Shown: positions 1 through 10,532 of the stretch, piece by piece
Layout of the letters: each line of letters starts with the position of its first letter
How positions within the stretch are numbered: the first letter of the stretch is position 1
Assembly: GCA_964034945.1 (NCBI GenBank)
Contig: OZ035962.1
Coordinates: forward strand, 80,745,942 to 80,809,941
DNA length: 64,000 nt
Direction of reading: 5' to 3'
Source: Chrysopilus asiliformis
Taxonomy: Eukaryota; Arthropoda; Insecta; Diptera; Rhagionidae
Made by a program: the position numbers and the translations under genes
Notes under the pieces: model-generated
What the model saw: only the letters and a program-made list of their open reading frames with translations
Databases searched by the model: none
Told to the model about the DNA's origin: nothing

Positions 1-190
1 ATTGTCTATGCCTTTATCTCTTTTATTTCTGATACAAAGTGCCCAAAAAATTTTTTTTTTCTTTTTTAGTGAATTTTTTTAAATAAAACTTTAATTTTTT
101 TTGCTTTCTTATTTTTTTTTTGCAAGATTTGAATCTGACAGACAGACAGATAAGAAGGCAAGCTAAATAAAAGCTTTTAAAAAATTAACC
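1..190 (+). mobile_element. Family B repeat, truncated copy
   Basis: This is the right part of a dispersed family also seen near 6.0, 8.6, 13.7, 27.2, 51.4 and 62.2 kb. It begins with one arm of the family's hairpin (the word ATACAAAGTGCCCAAAA) and ends in the conserved tail: a short GACA run followed by GCAAGCTAAATAAAAGCTTT. The iterated body units are missing. No coding capacity is visible. Confidence 0.6.
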
Positions 191-1684
191 ACTACTAGAA
201 CATATATTCTGAAAAAATAATGTTTGTATGTAATTATAACTTTCTGATTTTTTTTTTTCAATTGGGTGCGAGAACATTGTTTGCGATTCCAACGGGTGCA
301 AACTTCTGAAAAGTATGGACAAGTTATTTAAATTTATTTGATTATTGTTCAACATACAAACTACACTTGCAATTAGAATATTCAGAAATTATGTAAGAAA
401 GGCTCTATCTCACTGTTAGGTGGATAAAGCTGTGTTTTAATTAAAATGATTGGTGTGTATGAAAAACTTTTCCCAAAATGCTTGCAATTTTTAATTGTGG
501 AAACAGTTCACAAAAAACTTGATTAAAAAACTCAATAAAAATGGCTAAATTCGTTGAAAAAAAATCAATTCTTTTCTATTATTTAATCATTGCTACTCTA
601 ATAACTAATTAAAACTGTTTCCCTCAACAAAAGCTGTCTTGTTTTTAACACAACTTTAAAAATTAGCTCATACCTAAAATTTCAAATTGCTCTCACAAAA
701 AGCATATATCAACTCTTATAAAATTTTAACGAAATACAAAAAAACCCTATTGGAAAAACAAAAATTTGAAAAACAATAAGGAAAAGTTACACGAACCTGC
801 AAACAATGCACTTCACTAAACAAAAATATTTTCCTTCCAGTTTCCAAATTTTTCCTCAATTAATACACTTGATTGCCGGTTGCAATTCGTATTCGATGGA
901 TTTCCTCTTATAATGCATGCCCAACTTTGCAGTTTTCAAGCATACGTGAGTATGGAATCTGAATGCATATGAAAAATGCAATAAAACTCAAATACTTTCT
1001 GATTGCAAAACATTCTAGACATGGAGGGTATTTTATTCCATATGAGTTGTTAGTTAATTGAAAACTCGACAAAGTTTATTTAATTGATTGATTACTAATT
1101 GAATTTGTAAAAAAAATTGCTTCAACTTTATTGCAGAAACTTTTAAACATTTTTTTTTCCTGTTTTTAATGCATTACAAAGTTTGTATATCTTGTAGACA
1201 GAAAATGTGGATTTTTCATTATAAAAAAATGCAGAAAAATTTGAATTATTGGACAGAATTTTAAGCTGCAAGGCTCTGTGATGAAAATTAATTTTTTAAT
1301 GATTGTTTGCATACCTACCGGAAATAGAAAGAAAGAATAAAAAAAATTTAAGTTATTTTGCAAACCTGTCACAAAGTTACTTGCGAGTGTTGGTAGCAAA
1401 ACCACATTTGTCTATTGGAAAATTTGCCCCCAAAAAACAGCAAATTTTCATAATTCTCAAATGGACAAATTCGGTTTTGCTCTAAAAAATACACCTCTTT
1501 TGGCGAATTCAAATCACAGATTTATAGCATGCTCTACTATTGAGTCGAAGACTGCATACTTTATCAAGACAATTTTGTTAGAAAACATTTGTCAAAATTT
1601 TTTATTTGTTTTAAAATTTAGATCGAGCAATTTTAGAGCAAAAAGGGCAGGCCATTCGAATACGCCATTAATTATTTATTCAGT
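191..1684. other. AT-rich stretch, nothing recognised
   Basis: AT-rich sequence with homopolymer runs and short open frames. I see no convincing gene, RNA or bounded repeat. Confidence 0.5.
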
Positions 1685-1924
1685 CCAGGGCACCAATCAT
1701 GTATTCCGACGCGTCTCTGTCTTTCGACTTCGATGCAGCTTTTAACTCTTGACTTCGCCATATCTGCAGCTTGAAATGTCGCGGAATCGTCACTATGAAT
1801 CGAAACGTGATTCTGACTGTCACTCCAGGATATTTGAAGCTGCAGATATGGCGAAGTCAAGAGTTAAAAGCTTTGTCGAAGTCGAAAGACAGAGACGCGT
1901 CGGAATACATGATTGGTGCCCTGG
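1685..1924. repeat. Foldback palindrome (about 95-bp arms)
   Basis: The left arm (1685-1779) starts CCAGGGCACCAATCATGTAT, and the right arm (1830-1924) is its near-perfect reverse complement ending GGTGCCCTGG. About 50 bp separates the arms. Because of the palindrome, both strands give almost the same 60-residue peptide, which is a by-product and not a gene. Probably a foldback-type MITE. No target duplication could be fixed. Confidence 0.75.
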
Positions 1925-2032
1925 TTCTAAATAGCAAGGATTGGTCCTGTTTTCCTCGTTCCAGAACTTACACCATGATTTCGGTTTACAAATTGACGTA
2001 TCTTATTAACTCGAGTTAAGAGGATATTTATA

Positions 2033-2948
2033 AAGGGTGTTTTTTTTAGACATGTGGTTTTCAAGAAGAAATAAAACGCATATAATTTAATGTTATGGCC
2101 AAGAGTTTAGCTTTATTATAAAAATAAGGGTTTGCCATTATGTTTTAAAAATGATTTCGGGGAAGTGGCCGCCGCGGCTGGCTCGAATAAATTACAGCCG
2201 AGAGGCCCAATTTTCGACCACTTTTGCAGCAATTTGGGCCGTATGTCAGCAATAACGCGCCGAATATTATCTTCCAAGGCGTCAATCATCTCGGGCTTAT
2301 CTGCGTAGACAAGCGACTTCACATAACCCCACAAAAAATAGTCCAGCGGTGTTAAATCGCACGATCTTGGAGGCCACGCCCCAGGCCCACGACGCGAGAT
2401 AATGCGCTCACCAAAAGTTTCCTTCAATAAATTGATTGTTTCGTTGGCTGTATGGCATGTAGCGCCGTCTTGTTGGAACCAAAGGTCGTCCACATCAACA
2501 TCCTCCAATTCAGGCACGAAAAAGTCATTAATCATGGCTCTATAGCGTTACCCATTGACTGTAACATTATGGTCGGCTTCATTTTTGAAGAAATATGGAC
2601 CAATGATTCCCTCTGCCCATAGAGCACACCAAACAGTGACTTTTTGAAGATGTAACGGCGTCTGAAGAATAGCTTGTGGATTACCATCCCTCCAAATGCG
2701 ACAATTTTGCTATTGACGTACCCATTCAACCAAAAGTGAGCTTCATCGCTGAACAAAATTTTCTTGTGAAAATCGGGATCGATGGCCATCTCATTTTGGG
2801 CCCATTCACCGAACGTGCGACGCGCTTGATGGTCGTTTGACGAAATGGCAAACCAAACTGAGCATAAATCCATTGACAACTGTCAAAAAGATCAACTCCG
2901 AAAAAAGTAGTGCCAGATTGAAAACCACACGTCTAAAAAAACACCCTT
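2033..2948 (-). mobile_element. Tc1/mariner element of DD41D (rosa-like) type, defective
   Basis: The inverted ends read AAAGGGTGTTTTTTT at the left and its complement at the right, continuing as AGAC(A/G)TGTGGTTTTC. TA dinucleotides flank both sides (2031-2032 and 2949-2950) as the target duplication. Inside are minus-strand transposase fragments. At 916 bp it is shorter than an autonomous element of this superfamily, and the N-terminal DNA-binding part is missing. Confidence 0.8.
2116..2879 (-). pseudogene. Broken DD41D mariner-type transposase
   Basis: This is a remnant of the cut-and-paste transposase of the surrounding element. All three catalytic aspartates can be read, but in different frames. 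The first is in FSDEAHFWLNG, upstream on the minus strand near 2740. The second is in LWFQQDGATCH, and the third in CDLTPLDYFLWG. I count 41 residues between the second and third aspartates, which is the DD41D spacing described for rosa-type elements rather than the DD34D of classical mariner. At least two frameshifts break the frame, one between the DEAHF block and the MINDFF start (2535), the other near the C-terminus, where the frame after LLQKW is lost. The paired helix-turn-helix domain expected before DEAHF is absent, so the element cannot move itself. Product identity is firm from the motifs; subfamily is an inference from spacing. Confidence 0.8.
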
Positions 2949-3004
2949 TAGATTTCGTTTTCTGGATACAAATTAAAATATGTCAACTTCTTAACTTTTG
3001 TGGT

Positions 3005-3930
3005 GATATTTACTTTCCTGTGCTATAGAAGGAAAGTATTGTATGCATGATGAAGGGCGACTCAAGATCAGGGGCAGATAGAAAATTTCTGATCACTACG
3101 AAATCCGTTTCAGGAAAAATTTTAAGGATGTTCGTGCATTTGTCTGTCGGGCTGAGAACGCGTTGAACTAGCGAGCTGAATTTTTTTGTAAATAAGCTAT
3201 ACGCACACCGTAGTTTTCTATCAACTTTTGGAAAAACGACTATAACAGGTACCGTAAACCGAGGTAGCATTAGCCCTTGGCGGGTGACTTTGGCCCAACT
3301 CACAAAAAAATTTGTCATCCCAATATGGCCTACATTTCTCATATTACAGGTTTTTATTTTTTACTAGTATCTTCGTTGCAGTAATTCGTTTTCAAATAAA
3401 TACCGATAATTGCTTGCCGCGCAAAATCGTCTGAGTCATAGTGCATGTAGTATTATTAGTTGAAAATGAAACGTACACTATTGATTCAAGGGGTGAAAAT
3501 GTCTTTCTAAGAAAAACATACAATGGGACAAAGTCACCCCAACCACTGGATGACTTTGGCCTAAGCGAAAAACAAATTCTGCAAAGAGCGGAACATAAAA
3601 TGTTATTAATATTTTCCGCAATTAACGTTTAGAAAGGTCTAACAAAGAAAATAAATACCTACTAAAAACTATGTGGTACTTACGTACAAAGAAAAAATTT
3701 AGTCGAAAAATTATTAAGACATGTTTTTTTTGGGCCAAAGTTACCTCAGTTTACGGTACATTGATAACAATCCATTTGAAGAAATACAGTTTTTTGAAAA
3801 TTTTTCAAAAACTATGCGGCAGAAACTGACCAAAGTTTCTAATCCAGAATACCATTATTATTAAAATCCTCAATTTTAAGAGATTTCCTAGTTTTCGAAA
3901 TCCGGAATAGATGGGTTAGTCTTGCTATTT
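3005..3930 (+). repeat. Family I dispersed repeat, split by a family C MITE
   Basis: This copy shares blocks with 42160-44150 and, inverted, with 27480-27780. It begins TACTTTCCTGTGCTATAG, continues with ACGAAATCCGTTTC and a GTCTGTC run, and carries on after the insertion with CAGTTTTTTGAAAA. Family C sits inside it at 3252-3756. No coding capacity is seen. Class unknown. Confidence 0.55.
3252..3756. mobile_element. Family C MITE, copy 1
   Basis: The terminal inverted repeats are CCGTAAACCGAGGT and its complement with one mismatch (ACCTCAGTTTACGG). Flanking TA is at 3250-3251 and 3757-3758. The words GGTGACTTTGGCC or GGCCAAAGT(C/T)ACC recur inside at about 3283, 3527, 3551 and 3732, echoing the terminal motif. 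The 505-bp element has no transposase. An open frame at 3441-3632 is repeat sequence (see rejected items). Confidence 0.75.
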
Positions 3931-4977
3931 ACGAGAAACGATTGGCCCCTAGCAATTTTAGCTTTGGTTATATTTTGATTAATAAATACTTACAACTTTC
4001 TTCATGTTCCCGATTTATTCTGCCAATTGTGAGTTCTACAAAACCAAAAAATTGGTTTTAAACCAAAGCTGACTTTCAAAATTAAAATTTATTTATAAAT
4101 TTTAATTATTTATAAACGGAATAATAAGTATTGTAAAATATATTTTTTATTTTACAATATTTAAAATGAAAACTTATTCCGAATACTTGTCTTTTAATAT
4201 TAATATCATTAATAAAATAAATGAAACCCCTTTTTTAAAAAAAGACACACAAATTACCATACTAGTGAAAAATAACTCATCTTAGTAAAAAAAAATAACA
4301 TAACACAACACTCGTACTTGAACGATTTGGAAACCTTGACTGCACACTGAAAAGTCCCTTTTCAACAAACTGTTAATTCAAGGACTCTCACAAAAAGGAA
4401 CTTTTCAATAATTCCCGGAATAAGCCCCATTTCGAATGTTATAGAGTTCGTTATGCATTCATTGAACGGCAATTCAAGTGCGCTTTTCATAAATTTTTGC
4501 AATTCACATGCACAAAACGTTTTTGTCGCGTTTCTTATGCTTTTCATACCTTAACTTATGCTCACAATGTTTCATCGTCGTATAATTCAACCACTTAAAA
4601 CTGTGCTCTCCATTCAGGCCTTTCAAGCCTTTCAAATAATACTCAAAAAAGTATACGAAAGTTGCTAACTCCTGACGTATTTTGTTGCCTACACTATGCG
4701 TCCTTAACGTACATATAAATGCGGTGGCATAATAATTACGATCAACCAATGGAGGAAAAATAACGAAGTCAAAATGACAGACTTAATATTGTGTGTTTGT
4801 GGTTAAAGACAAAATACCCCAGCAAATTTTACAAATAATGATTATTCTGTTGACGTCATTGGAAAATAAAACCCTACAGCAGAAAAAGCTTTTTTATTTC
4901 ACATCTTTTCTCACTAGAACATCGTAACTCGTCTTTATTAACTGTGCTAGAAAATATCAGTAAGAAAAGGAGTTGTG
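3931..4977. other. AT-rich stretch, no gene recognised
   Basis: The stretch includes a weak inverted repeat at about 4110-4190 with stem words CGGAATAATAAG and CTTATTCCG. Otherwise I see nothing I can name. Confidence 0.45.
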
Positions 4978-5249
4978 CACTCAGAAAAATGGAGGCTAAC
5001 TCGACGACCTACATACGGCGTAATTGGCCTCGGGCAGGCGCGCGTTCGCCTGCATGTGGGCAAGTAAAACTGAGTTGACATGTGGTCGGAGAAATTCTGA
5101 AATTAAGCCACCAGCAGGTGAAGTAGGGCATTGGGAGCTGCACGAGTTGACCTTAGATAGGTTAACTCTGACCGCTAGCTGGCTTACAGAAACCTCTGTA
5201 AGGTCAGAGTTAACCTGACAAAAAGTTGACCTGGACATTTTTCTGAGTG
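4978..5249. mobile_element. Family D MITE, copy 1 (CACTCAGAAAAATG ends)
   Basis: A 272-bp element with 14-bp inverted ends CACTCAGAAAAATG / CATTTTTCTGAGTG, flanked on both sides by TG (4976-4977 and 5250-5251). A near-identical copy lies inverted at 44157-44428, flanked by TA. Internally it carries the palindromic words GGTTAACTCTGACC and GGTCAGAGTTAACC. It is non-coding. Confidence 0.85.
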
Positions 5250-5979
5250 TGGAGCCTGGAGTTGAAAAGTGGTTCATAGGCGGTCACCACTTCCTTCAAA
5301 ATATGGGTGCCAATCCCTGAGTTTTCCCGGATCCCAAGCAACATCGCCTGGAATTATAAAAGGAAAATTTCAGTAATTTGAAATCCTTTCAATTGCATTT
5401 TAACGTAGGAAAAAATTATCTAGATTCAAGGATTGGAGAAGCTTAAAAGAAATTTATAAGATAAAAGGAATTTATACAATCACGATGGATTTTTTGGAAT
5501 TTCCTGCATGGGACAGTTATATAAAACCACTAAAAGGTTTACTCTTGACCGTTTCATAGTACAAGCTTTTCCGCTTACAATTCCTTGTTTTGATCGTCAA
5601 ACAACCACGCCTTAAGACTAGAGGTCAAAATTCTTTCAGATGGGCAGCACATAACAGACGGCGATTAAACGGAAATATATGGGCTATAAATGAAATACGT
5701 CACACTTTTAGGGGAGAAAGGGTGCGGGTTTGCACACAAAAAATCGCAAAAAGCATGGCGAGATGGGTTCAAAAAACCTGGAATTAATGTGATGTTAAAT
5801 TAATGTGGCAGCCCCCAAGTTAAATTTTCGTGGGAGAAAATTTCCTGGAAGGATGACCTCATCTATGGTTAAACCCGCATCAAAATTTAACCACAATTGC
5901 AGGAAATGGCGGGTGAGGGACTGACAAGGTAAAAAGGGAAAAGGGATTCCTATGATTGAAAAGTTTTCTTGCGAGGTTG
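5250..5979. other. No gene recognised
   Basis: Mixed sequence with a short open frame at 5590-5787 that matches no family I know and lacks splice or domain support. Confidence 0.4.
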
Positions 5980-6693
5980 CCTGTTTATTGGTTTTTATAA
6001 AAAAAAGCTTTTGTTTAAAAAAATGCACTAAAAAGGAAAAAAAATATTTTCTGGGCACTGTGTATCAGAAATAAAAGCGAGATAAACATTTATTTTATTT
6101 TTCATGCTTTTATCTCGCTTTTATTTCTAATACACAGTGCCCAAAAAATTATTTTTTCCTTTTTTTTTTAAAGAAAAAAACTTTCAAAAAAAAAGCTTTC
6201 AAGTTTTTTTTAATTTTATCTTTTTAGTTATTTCGTATTTCATTAGTTTCAGTAAAAATTCAAAATGAAAAGGATAACGCTATCCTTGCAGGACCTTCCA
6301 TTATCTTTACAGACTTCTTAATGTCAGAATCGGATTCAGGGACCCCAAAAACCCCAAGATGAGATGTTTTTCAGGAAATTTGAGAAAAAGGATATTCTTG
6401 TTATTCTTACAGGGTCTTCCGGGATTTTTTATGCCAGAATCGAAGTCAGCGACAGAATAGATTTTTTTCCGAAAAATTTGAGGAAAAGGATAATCACGTT
6501 ATCCTTACAGGTCGTTCCCTTATCCCTACAAGGACGAAGTAGAGATAATATGGTTTTGTCATCGGACTTACGTATGTGTGCAAAATTTCAAGTCAATCGG
6601 ATGAGTGGGTCAAAATTAGATTGCAAGACCTTACCCCGACAGACAAACAGATACACAAACAGATACGAAGGCAAGCTAAATAAAGGCTTTTAA
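5980..6693 (+). mobile_element. Family B element with hairpin head and iterated body
   Basis: The head is a strong hairpin (6049-6148). The body carries three units of roughly 105-120 bp, each with the palindromic word AAGGATAA(N)5TTATCCTT followed by ACAGG; these lie near 6270, 6388 and 6493. The tail is a GACA-rich run and GCAAGCTAAATAAAGGCTTT. No protein is encoded. The layout recurs at 62160-62868. Confidence 0.7.
6049..6148. repeat. Family B hairpin
   Basis: The arms GGGCACTGTGTATCAGAAAT and its near complement continue through AAAAGCGAGATAAA, around a loop of about 24 bp. The same hairpin occurs at about 27185-27275 and 62211-62343, so it is part of the family and not a chance palindrome. 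Confidence 0.8.
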
Positions 6694-8639
6694 AAATCAC
6701 TTCAATCGGTCGAGTGGTTTTCGAAATTCTTGACAGTTTCTTGAAAAATTCAAAAAAAAAACCATCCTGTATAAAAAAGAAGATATTTTGTGCATTGCTT
6801 TTTTCGCATTTTGAAAAGTTTTACATAAAAATGTGCTACTTGAGCAGATTTCTTAAATATGAAGAATATAAGTACATTACAACACAGGGGGCGGGAGATT
6901 CTCCTATAGCCATTGAACACAACTTGCAGAAGTGGAAGTTCATGGCTGAACCTGAAAAGGACATTACGACAACCCCCATTGAAGAAGTTTGCTTGACGTC
7001 GTGGTGCGTTCATTTTTCCTGCATTCACCCAAAGTAAGGTTATATGCAATTTCCGCTTTTCTCAGTGCTAGACGGAGTCCTTGTTCAAAGTTTCTCATAT
7101 TTTTATTGATAGTTATTTTCTATGGCGTTGCACATTCTCTATTACCATTGACGTTGTTTCACTGTAAAAGTTTCCATTTTTTCGAAAAATTCTTCTATGC
7201 GCGATTATTAAAGTTTATGAAACACAAAAATGGAAAAACTTCTCTCTCACATACACACCTGAAACAAACAATTGAATGCAAACACCCAACAATCGCATAC
7301 AATCGCACACAATCGCATTCAGATATCCTTCGAGGTTCTTGTAGACCACCTTTGGAAAAAAAACCCTCCTCTAATCGGAATCCAAGTTTTCCTATGCTGC
7401 TCCACAGCCCTCGGAGGAAAACTTTCGTCCCGCCTAGAATAAAATACGTTCATTCTGGATTCTGTATATACAATACTATAGTGTGGGTACATTATTTGCC
7501 TTATTATAGTCTGAGAAAACGTTTTTCAAAAAGTACTGTACCGACGCTCTAGCTACAATACGCTCGCTGGAAAGAAAAAAAATCCTGAAATGAGGAACCC
7601 TTGGCTTCGTCTCTTTCGGAATGAGGGATTGGATGAAAGGATATCCAGGATACTTGAAAACAATTACGAAACGTCAAGTATGGAGTGAAATGATTCTGTG
7701 TATATTTTAATGGCTTTTTATTAGAGAAAAATATGATTTTATTATTATTTTTTTTTCATTTTGATTATATTCCATTTTTGTTCGTTGGTTGGTTCTACAA
7801 CTCTTCGGTCCTTTGAACGTCGTTATATGGAAATGGTATAAGGCAACAAATAAATTGAATGAAAAACGGCCAAATTGAATTGAATTTAGACGGTTTTTTT
7901 GACTATGCGATAAGGACGAGGAATTTTATTCAAATAAATGAGGTGTACATTACACTTTGAGTGGCCTTCAGTTTGGTTATACTCCCCAATGAATGAGTTT
8001 TCGAGTGGTAAACGTCGGACGATAATTAAAATAAATGACTTCGTTCATTCGGGGGTTAACCGAAAATGTCCCTTGCGATCCGCTTTTGTTTAATACTCTT
8101 TTAATGGCGAAGTTTCGAGTGAAGGGGTAATGAAAATTTAAATCAATTTCTAACCATTCGCTTTTAATTGCGTTTGATATTCAAAAACAACCACTGTTAT
8201 ACAATTATAAAATTATTTAACTGATATTACCTACCGAAGAGAAACGAAAAAATCGTTTTAGTTCCAGAGGGAAATTTTGTTTTTTTTTTTTTTTTTTTTT
8301 TGTTACATTTCGAAAATTGGTTTACTAGGAATTATTGTTGAATGTGTTTAATGTTGTTTAGCACTTTTTGGATTTATTGAAGGTTTCTAGGTTGAATAGA
8401 ATAAAAAGCACTCGTTAAAATCATATCCCCTAGAAAAAATTCCAAAATATCTCAAACTTATTTAATTCTTCTATTTGTAACTTTTAAATTTTAGTACTTT
8501 TTCAAAAGGTAATTGGAGTTTGTTTTCACGCCGTTTATAATAAGATAATTCAAAATATTTTTCTATACAAAACAATTTTAATTCATTTTTTATGCAAAAG
8601 ATTGGTCACCTCAAATAAATATATGTCCTTGATGCCTCT
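6694..8639. other. No gene recognised
   Basis: Open frames up to 187 codons (6989-7552) occur here, but they show no domain, codon pattern or similarity I recognise. A short run of CAATCGCA words lies near 7290-7315 and a poly-T tract at 8279-8300. Confidence 0.4.
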
Positions 8640-9030
8640 GAGATATTTTTACGGATTTTTTAACTCCAGAATCAGATTCAGCAATCCTAAAAACTCCCAG
8701 ATGAGATTTTTCCCAGAATATTTTAGGAAAAGGATAATCACGTTATCCTTACAGAACCTTCCGTTATCCTTACAGACTTTTTGATGCCACAATCGGGTTC
8801 AGGGACTCCAAAAACCCCCAGATGAGATTTTTTTTCCGGAAAATTTGAAAAAAAAGATAATCACGTTATCCTTTCATAAGCTTCCCTTAAAAATACAAGG
8901 ACGGAGAAGTGAAAATATGGTATTATCATCGGACTTACATATGTATGCAAAATTTCAAGTCAATCGGATGAGTGAAAGTGACAGATAGACAGATACGAAG
9001 GCACGTTATATAAAAGCTTTTAATAAAACC
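8640..9030 (+). mobile_element. Family B copy, headless
   Basis: It carries two or three body units with AAGGATAATCACGTTATCCTT, the block GGACTCCAAAAACCCCCAGA, and a tail with CAGATAGACAGATACGAAGGCA ending in TATAAAAGCTTTTAATAAA. The hairpin head is absent. Confidence 0.65.
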
Positions 9031-9608
9031 CGATTTGCATAAAAACTAAGGAAAGATAATTAAGAATCTTGTGCCGCAAGGGAAATGTTTGAACAGAGTG
9101 TGGCTCAAAGAATTAAATAGCTACACAGTTCCAAGGGAATTTTAATTTAATATTTCGAGCTCTTTTTTTATATAGTTCCAGCCAGAGCTCAGGGGAAGAC
9201 ACTTTAATGCCGAAGCACAGCTCAGGTTGACTAATAAAACCCATAGATAAATGCAACTGAACATGTCAAATGCGCCTCAGACAAAATCTTTTAAAATATA
9301 TGAGTCCTAGATGAAATTCTTTGAAAAATGCCCCGCAGACAAAAAAATATAATTTAGTGCAACCCTTGGCCAAAGTAGATTATGTTTTGCATATTTTTCG
9401 ATCGTTTTTTCTAGCATTAAAAAAAAACAAAATACTCTATTGAATAATACGGGACTAAAGTTTATTTTCCGGAACGCCAAGACACCAGGTCTAAATCCAT
9501 TCCGGGACGTGTCACCCTACGTATACATGATTTCCGCCATGAAAGTGTTAAATAAAATACTATGGTGTTTAAAAATCAAAAAATTCTGAGGCATCTGTGG
9601 AATAAGTA
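9031..9608. other. No gene recognised
   Basis: Two words near 9269 and 9337 (AAATGCGCCTCAGACAAAA and AAATGCCCCGCAGACAAAA) resemble units of the degenerate minisatellite at 52460-52850. Otherwise unremarkable. Confidence 0.35.
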
Positions 9609-10532
9609 GGGTAGACCCGGCTAAGTTGGCGAACTTTTTTTCAACTCGCTATAGCTCAGGCATATCAAGCAAATTTTTTAGGTCCAATTAAGCAGATGGA
9701 AAGCTTATGGAAATAGCTAGCTTTTGTGGAAGAAAATTTTTTGGTGTAGCTTCATGGGAAGGAACGAAATCGATTTTTCAGTTCGCCAACTTATGCCCCA
9801 GTTTTCAAATTGCCAGCGTAAGTTGGCGAGCTTTCTAAAATTTTTAAATGATTTAAACCAATGGTTTTTTAGTGAAAAAAAACTTATTTATTTTAAATAA
9901 AAAGGATTAATAAAGAAGTGGGAAACATAAAAAATTTAAAAAATTCAAAATTAAGCATCCAAGTCTTCATTTTCGTCCTCCTTCAATATTATCAAGCAGC
10001 TTCGATTTGTTCAATATTATGTCCACCTTTGTTACTTATTCTTTTGTGTTTACCCATTATTTTGCTAAAAACTAATAAAAAACAATAAAAAATTCATGAA
10101 AAAAGAAAAAAAATGAAAAACCTTAGTTCGCCAACTTACGCTGAAATGTATTCGCCAACTTACGCTTTGTGTACTTCTTGCAAAAATGTGCAAAAAATTG
10201 TGGAAAATTGTCAATTTAAAAAAAACTTTTATATTAATATTCAAATTTAATAGTCAATCATTGATTTTGCATAAAAAAATTATAGAAACATTTATTTTTT
10301 ACCATAAAAAAAATTAGAAATACTTGCCCTGAAAAATTTACTTTTAACAAAAAAAATGTGCTTCCGCCATTAAATCATTAAACAAACGTTATTTTAGTGC
10401 GAAAATTTTATAACAGTTTTGGAATGTCAGTATTACCAACATATCAAAACCACAAGTCTGTACGACCATTATTTCATGAGATAATGACAGTTCGCCAACT
10501 TACGCTGTTCGCCAACTCAGCCGGGTCTACCC
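9609..10532. mobile_element. Family G MITE with iterated terminal motif
   Basis: A 924-bp element with ends GGGTAGACCCGGCT(A/G)AGTT and complement, flanked by TA (9607-9608 and 10533-10534). The word TTCGCCAACTTAYGC, which is the inner part of the terminal repeat, appears seven times in either direction: about 9624, 9781, 9816, 10126, 10151, 10490 and 10508. No transposase. The TA duplication is compatible with Tc1/mariner/pogo-type mobilisation, but the class is not proven. Confidence 0.8.

Noticed and set aside
1672..1934. Two nearly identical 60-codon frames on opposite strands
   Set aside because: Explained by the palindrome at 1685-1924.
3441..3632. 63-codon frame shared with 20441-20632, at first sight a conserved small protein
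   Set aside because: All six differences between the copies that I found change the amino acid and fall at first or second codon positions, opposite to what a conserved protein shows. The frame also contains the family C motif GACTTTGGCC.
6989..7552. 187-codon frame, one of the longest open frames outside Sox21a and the simple-repeat arrays
   Set aside because: Composition is like translated AT-rich DNA, no domain, and no matching splice or expression signal visible.
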